Shown here: positions 5,135 through 7,225 of the stretch, in pieces
Layout: every line of letters starts with the position of its first letter
How positions within the stretch are numbered: the stretch's first letter is position 1
Origin: Planctomycetota bacterium
Lineage (GTDB): Bacteria > Planctomycetota > Phycisphaerae > Sedimentisphaerales > SM23-30
NCBI GenBank assembly: GCA_022705365.1
Contig: JAKJEP010000156.1
Span: forward strand, 1 to 7,225
Reading direction: 5' to 3'
Length of the DNA: 7,225 nucleotides
The notes under the pieces: model-generated
Database searches by the model: none
The model's input: the letters and a program-made list of their open reading frames with translations, nothing else
Told to the model about the DNA's origin: nothing
Translations under genes and position numbers: made by a program

Positions 5135-5618
5135 CGCTTTGCTCTCCTACAGGTTCAGGTTCGGGAAAAGGTCCATTGTCTTCACCTATTTCAATTTCGA
5201 CAATATCCGGGGGTTCCCGCGGTATTGCTCTTACCCCTATATGGATAAACTCCGGCAACTTCTCAGGTTCCTTATAATTTCGCTCCCGCTTCGCCCACCG
5301 TTGCGGGAATTTCCGTTCCAAGTACCAGCCATAGGCTTGCCAAGCGTTCTCTGCTCCGGCGGCCTGCTGCAAGTTTTCCAAGGCATTCTGTTCAGCAAGG
5401 GCTTCACTCTTTTTTATAGACTCCCAAAACTCCCGAAATAATCCGCCTTTGGCCTTGCTTCCCTTTGTCATCCATCGGTAAAAAGTCGTTTCTCCGATCC
5501 CGGCTGCCTCTGCCGCCACACAGGCATAATTACCCGCCTCAATGGCCGCAGAAATGCGTTTTATGATTGCGGGGGTACATTTTGACCTTCTGCCCGGTTT
5601 TTTTCGCTTTCGTGCCAT
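5121..5618 (-). CDS. Terminase-small-subunit-like HTH protein (165 aa)
   Basis: The start at 5618 follows AAGGA by eight bases. The N-terminus is strongly basic (MARKRKKPGRRSK). Residues about 15-52 (TPAIIKRISAAIEAGNYACVAAEAAGIGETTFYRWMTKG) form a homeodomain-like helix-turn-helix of the kind found in phage terminase small subunits and some transposases. An REFWESIKKSEALAEQNAL helix follows (62-80), then WYLERKFPQRWAKRER (98-113), a pattern I associate with small terminase-like proteins. The tail (about 134-165) is proline-rich and acidic. In a phage this protein would bind the packaging site and recruit the large terminase, which is not in the window. The gene lies between a tape-measure-like gene and a coupled 93-residue gene. 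A plain DNA-binding regulator is the main alternative. Confidence 0.8.
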   Translation of the reverse strand: MARKRKKPGRRSKCTPAIIKRISAAIEAGNYACVAAEAAGIGETTFYRWMTKGSKAKGGLFREFWESIKKSEALAEQNALENLQQAAGAENAWQAYGWYLERKFPQRWAKRERNYKEPEKLPEFIHIGVRAIPREPPDIVEIEIGEDNGPFPEPEPVGEQSDAME

Positions 5619-5706
5619 TCAGGAAGTCCTTAACGGCGGTAAAAATACGCCCTTTGGTGTCGATTTTCTCAGTCGGTTTCGTAAGTTCTGCATTTCCAAT
5701 CATCAT
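5539..5706 (-). CDS. Possible small ORF (55 aa) overlapping the HTH gene
   Basis: This ORF starts MMIGNAELTK, with ATGs at 5706 and 5703 and only a weak AGG upstream. A TTG at 5754 would extend it by 16 residues. It fills the 110-base gap between the tape-measure-like gene and the HTH gene, then overlaps the first 80 bases of the HTH gene in another frame. The non-overlapping part (AELTKPTEKIDTKGRIFTAV) has ordinary protein-like composition; the overlapping tail is basic. An 80-base overlap is unusual for a real independent gene. The overlap contains a run of seven A's on the minus strand, and a +1 shift there would join this ORF to the HTH protein. I rate it as possible only. Confidence 0.3.
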   Translation of the reverse strand: MMIGNAELTKPTEKIDTKGRIFTAVKDFLNGTKAKKTGQKVKMYPRNHKTHFCGH

Positions 5707-5728
5707 AAAAAGCCTGTCGGTCTGTTGG

Positions 5729-7126
5729 TCAAAAATGACTTCCGGGGCGTTCAATGGGGGCGGTTTGTGTTCTGTTGACGATTTCCGCCGTGTTTTCGGA
5801 AATCTTCTGATTCAGTGTAATCAAATCCAGAAGTCGATTCACAATCTCACCAAAAACAGAGGGGGTCGGCTCATTACCCCCACCAACTCCCCCCACGGAT
5901 CCGGCCAGCATGGTTTGTATTTGGGCTGCCTGTTCCCCTGCTGCCCCGCTGCCTTCGGTGGGGGTAAAATATTGCTGTGGCGGTGGTGCATAACCCATCA
6001 TCATCGGGGGCTGCCACATTTTGCTTTCAAACAGTCCTTCGGTTACTTCGTCCGCTTGGGATTGTAGCTTTCGACGTGCAATAAGCCCCGGTACATCCTC
6101 TTCGGGCGTTACCATCATCGCCGCCCGCAACATCCCTTGATCCCCTACGCCTTCCACGGGCTGGCCGGATTCCAAAACCGGCTTCAATGATCCTGCCTCT
6201 GCCAGTACATCGCTTCCCAGCTTCATAGACGCATCCGCCCGCACTTCATTCAATGCGATCCGTGTCCGCGATCCTTCCCGCCGGGCCAGCAGGCTTTCTT
6301 CATACATTCCCTGTTCGGTGTCAAACCTTCGCCCTAATCCCTGTCGCATGGTATCCGACAACGGGATTTCCGCCGTCGTTTCTCTAACCTTGCCCAGATA
6401 GCCCCCAAATGTCATCCCCGGTTTTTCAAGCTGAAACGAATCAGCAATCATCTGGGAATATGCCTTCACATCTTCCGGGCTTTTCGCCCCCATTTTCTTA
6501 ATGGATTCAAATAAATCCGCCGTTTCCTTTTGCCCCAGACCTTGCCGCCCGACAAACTGCGCCGCCGCCTTGGTCATGCCCCGCTCATCCTCTAATCCGC
6601 CCCATGCCAGATTCCCGGCCATTGCAATCTCTTGGGCCTGCCCGATACTGCTCAGCTTTCCGGCCTTCATGGTTTCCGTGATCCGGCCTTCCGCCTCTCT
6701 CATTTTGCCGACACCGCCCATCTGGACAGCCAGTCCCTTCGCGGCTTGATCCATCGACATACTGCCAGCCCCCAGCTTCTTTTGGGCTTCCTCCAGTCTT
6801 TCGAGTTCTTCCCGCACCATAGCCCATGCCTTCTTGATTCCCTCCACTCCTACCCATGCCCCGATAAATCCCTTCGCTAAAGAGGTCAAGCTGGGTAACA
6901 TCTTCTCTAGTTTGCTGGTTTCTTCCCCCAGTTCCTTTGTTTCGATGGTATGTTTTTTGGCAGAGGTTGCCGCGTCATTCATTGCTTCCGCCTGCTTGTC
7001 CGTCGCATATGCCATTTTTTCACAGGCTTCCGAAAGCAAAGTAGTTTCCCGTAAGGCTTCTTTGGCCGCCTGAATGTAACCAGAAGCATCCCCGCCAATT
7101 TTTATTTCTATCATTTCATCAGACAT
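5729..7126 (-). CDS. Tape-measure-like phage tail protein (465 aa)
   Basis: The ATG at 7126 has AGGAA nine bases upstream. The protein begins EIKIGGDASGYIQAAKEAL (residues 6-25), resembling the start of many tape-measure proteins, and continues in long helical stretches with coiled-coil character (22-78 and 100-118). A hydrophobic segment follows the first coil (LTSLAKGFIGAWVGVEGIKKAW, about 80-101). Residues about 160-245 (GNLAWGGLEDERGMTKAAAQFVGRQGLGQ) recall internal tape-measure modules. The C-terminal part has a methionine/proline-rich linker (PPMMMGYAPPPQQY, 373-386), a glycine stretch (409-417) and a final helix (424-452). Such proteins set tail length and help pass DNA through the host envelope. 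At 465 residues it is short for the family. Its role here rests on composition and context; another structural or scaffold protein is possible. Confidence 0.6.
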   Translation of the reverse strand: MSDEMIEIKIGGDASGYIQAAKEALRETTLLSEACEKMAYATDKQAEAMNDAATSAKKHTIETKELGEETSKLEKMLPSLTSLAKGFIGAWVGVEGIKKAWAMVREELERLEEAQKKLGAGSMSMDQAAKGLAVQMGGVGKMREAEGRITETMKAGKLSSIGQAQEIAMAGNLAWGGLEDERGMTKAAAQFVGRQGLGQKETADLFESIKKMGAKSPEDVKAYSQMIADSFQLEKPGMTFGGYLGKVRETTAEIPLSDTMRQGLGRRFDTEQGMYEESLLARREGSRTRIALNEVRADASMKLGSDVLAEAGSLKPVLESGQPVEGVGDQGMLRAAMMVTPEEDVPGLIARRKLQSQADEVTEGLFESKMWQPPMMMGYAPPPQQYFTPTEGSGAAGEQAAQIQTMLAGSVGGVGGGNEPTPSVFGEIVNRLLDLITLNQKISENTAEIVNRTQTAPIERPGSHF

Positions 7127-7164
7127 ATTAAACGATTCCTGTTACACGTTTTGAAAAGCTGCTT

Positions 7165-7225
7165 TCATTGCTTCGCCCGAAAAATATATCCTATCCTACA
7201 TTCGTAAAAAAGAGGGGGCGGCGGG
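7165..7225 (-). CDS. Possible 3' end of an upstream gene
   Basis: One minus-strand frame is open from the window edge to a TGA at 7167-7165 and reads PPPPLFYECRIGYIFRAKQ. It ends 38 bases before the tape-measure-like ATG, as expected for a preceding tail gene. A second frame ends at a TAG near 7196, so it cannot be settled which, if either, is coding. Twenty codons are too few to name a product. Confidence 0.25.
   Translation of the reverse strand, partial: PPPPLFYECRIGYIFRAKQ

Larger units (their letters stand above)
2796..7225. mobile_element. Integrated prophage or satellite at tRNA-Lys, left end only
   Basis: A tyrosine recombinase gene points at the 3' end of a tRNA gene, the standard arrangement for tRNA-targeting integrative elements. 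Beyond it every supported gene lies on the minus strand, and they include a terminase-small-subunit-like HTH protein and a tape-measure-like protein. This supports a phage origin. The left boundary should fall within the tRNA 3' half (about 2771-2795), which the element would restore on insertion. I found no second copy of the tRNA 3' end in the window, so the right end lies outside it and the size is unknown. No large terminase, portal or capsid gene is visible here. Confidence 0.75.

Noticed and set aside
5567..6067. Plus-strand 166-residue ORF
   Set aside because: It runs antisense to parts of the HTH and tape-measure-like genes; its composition is that of an antisense frame and no ribosome site was seen.
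2796..7225. Second attachment site (copy of the tRNA 3' end) inside the window
   Set aside because: I looked for the T-loop and acceptor sequence again and found no copy, so the far end must lie outside.

Overview
The window looks like a bacterial chromosome segment carrying one end of an integrated phage-like element. The host side (about 1-2795) has a Tat-exported Gfo/Idh/MocA oxidoreductase gene running off the left edge, a divergent full-length ribulokinase gene (araB) and a tRNA-Lys gene. Tat-exported Gfo/Idh/MocA proteins next to sugar kinases are typical of carbohydrate-degrading bacteria of the Planctomycetes-Verrucomicrobia-Lentisphaerota group, and also occur in some Bacteroidetes. 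I lean towards the first group, but this is inference: no rRNA or other marker gene is present.

Layout. 1-442 (minus): 5' part of the oxidoreductase. 443-759: AT-rich divergent control region with a candidate promoter and a 16-bp palindrome. 760-2451 (plus): araB, whose codon use changes abruptly in the C-terminal lobe. 2452-2722: noncoding, with a possible terminator hairpin, a TA run and a long imperfect inverted repeat. 2723-2795 (plus): tRNA-Lys(UUU). 2796-2892: short junction holding direct repeats. 2893-4149 (minus): tyrosine recombinase with an N-terminal zinc-ribbon motif, pointing at the tRNA 3' end. 4339-4606 (minus): two overlapping tiny basic proteins. 4607-4852: control region with a good sigma-70-like promoter, an inverted repeat at the predicted transcription start, TACTTAA repeats on a 10-bp pitch and a large perfect inverted repeat. 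4853-7126 (minus): an unknown acidic protein, a terminase-small-subunit-like HTH protein, a possible small overlapping ORF and a tape-measure-like protein. 7165-7225: perhaps the 3' end of another gene.

How it fits together. The right-hand 4.4 kb reads as the integrase-proximal end of a prophage or satellite inserted at tRNA-Lys. All its visible genes run on the minus strand towards the tRNA. Tail and packaging-like genes come first, then a control region, then a small module ending in the integrase. The far attachment site, the large terminase subunit and the capsid genes would lie beyond the right edge, so I cannot tell whether the element is complete, defective or a satellite. The least explained parts are the 4607-4852 control region and the small proteins around it.
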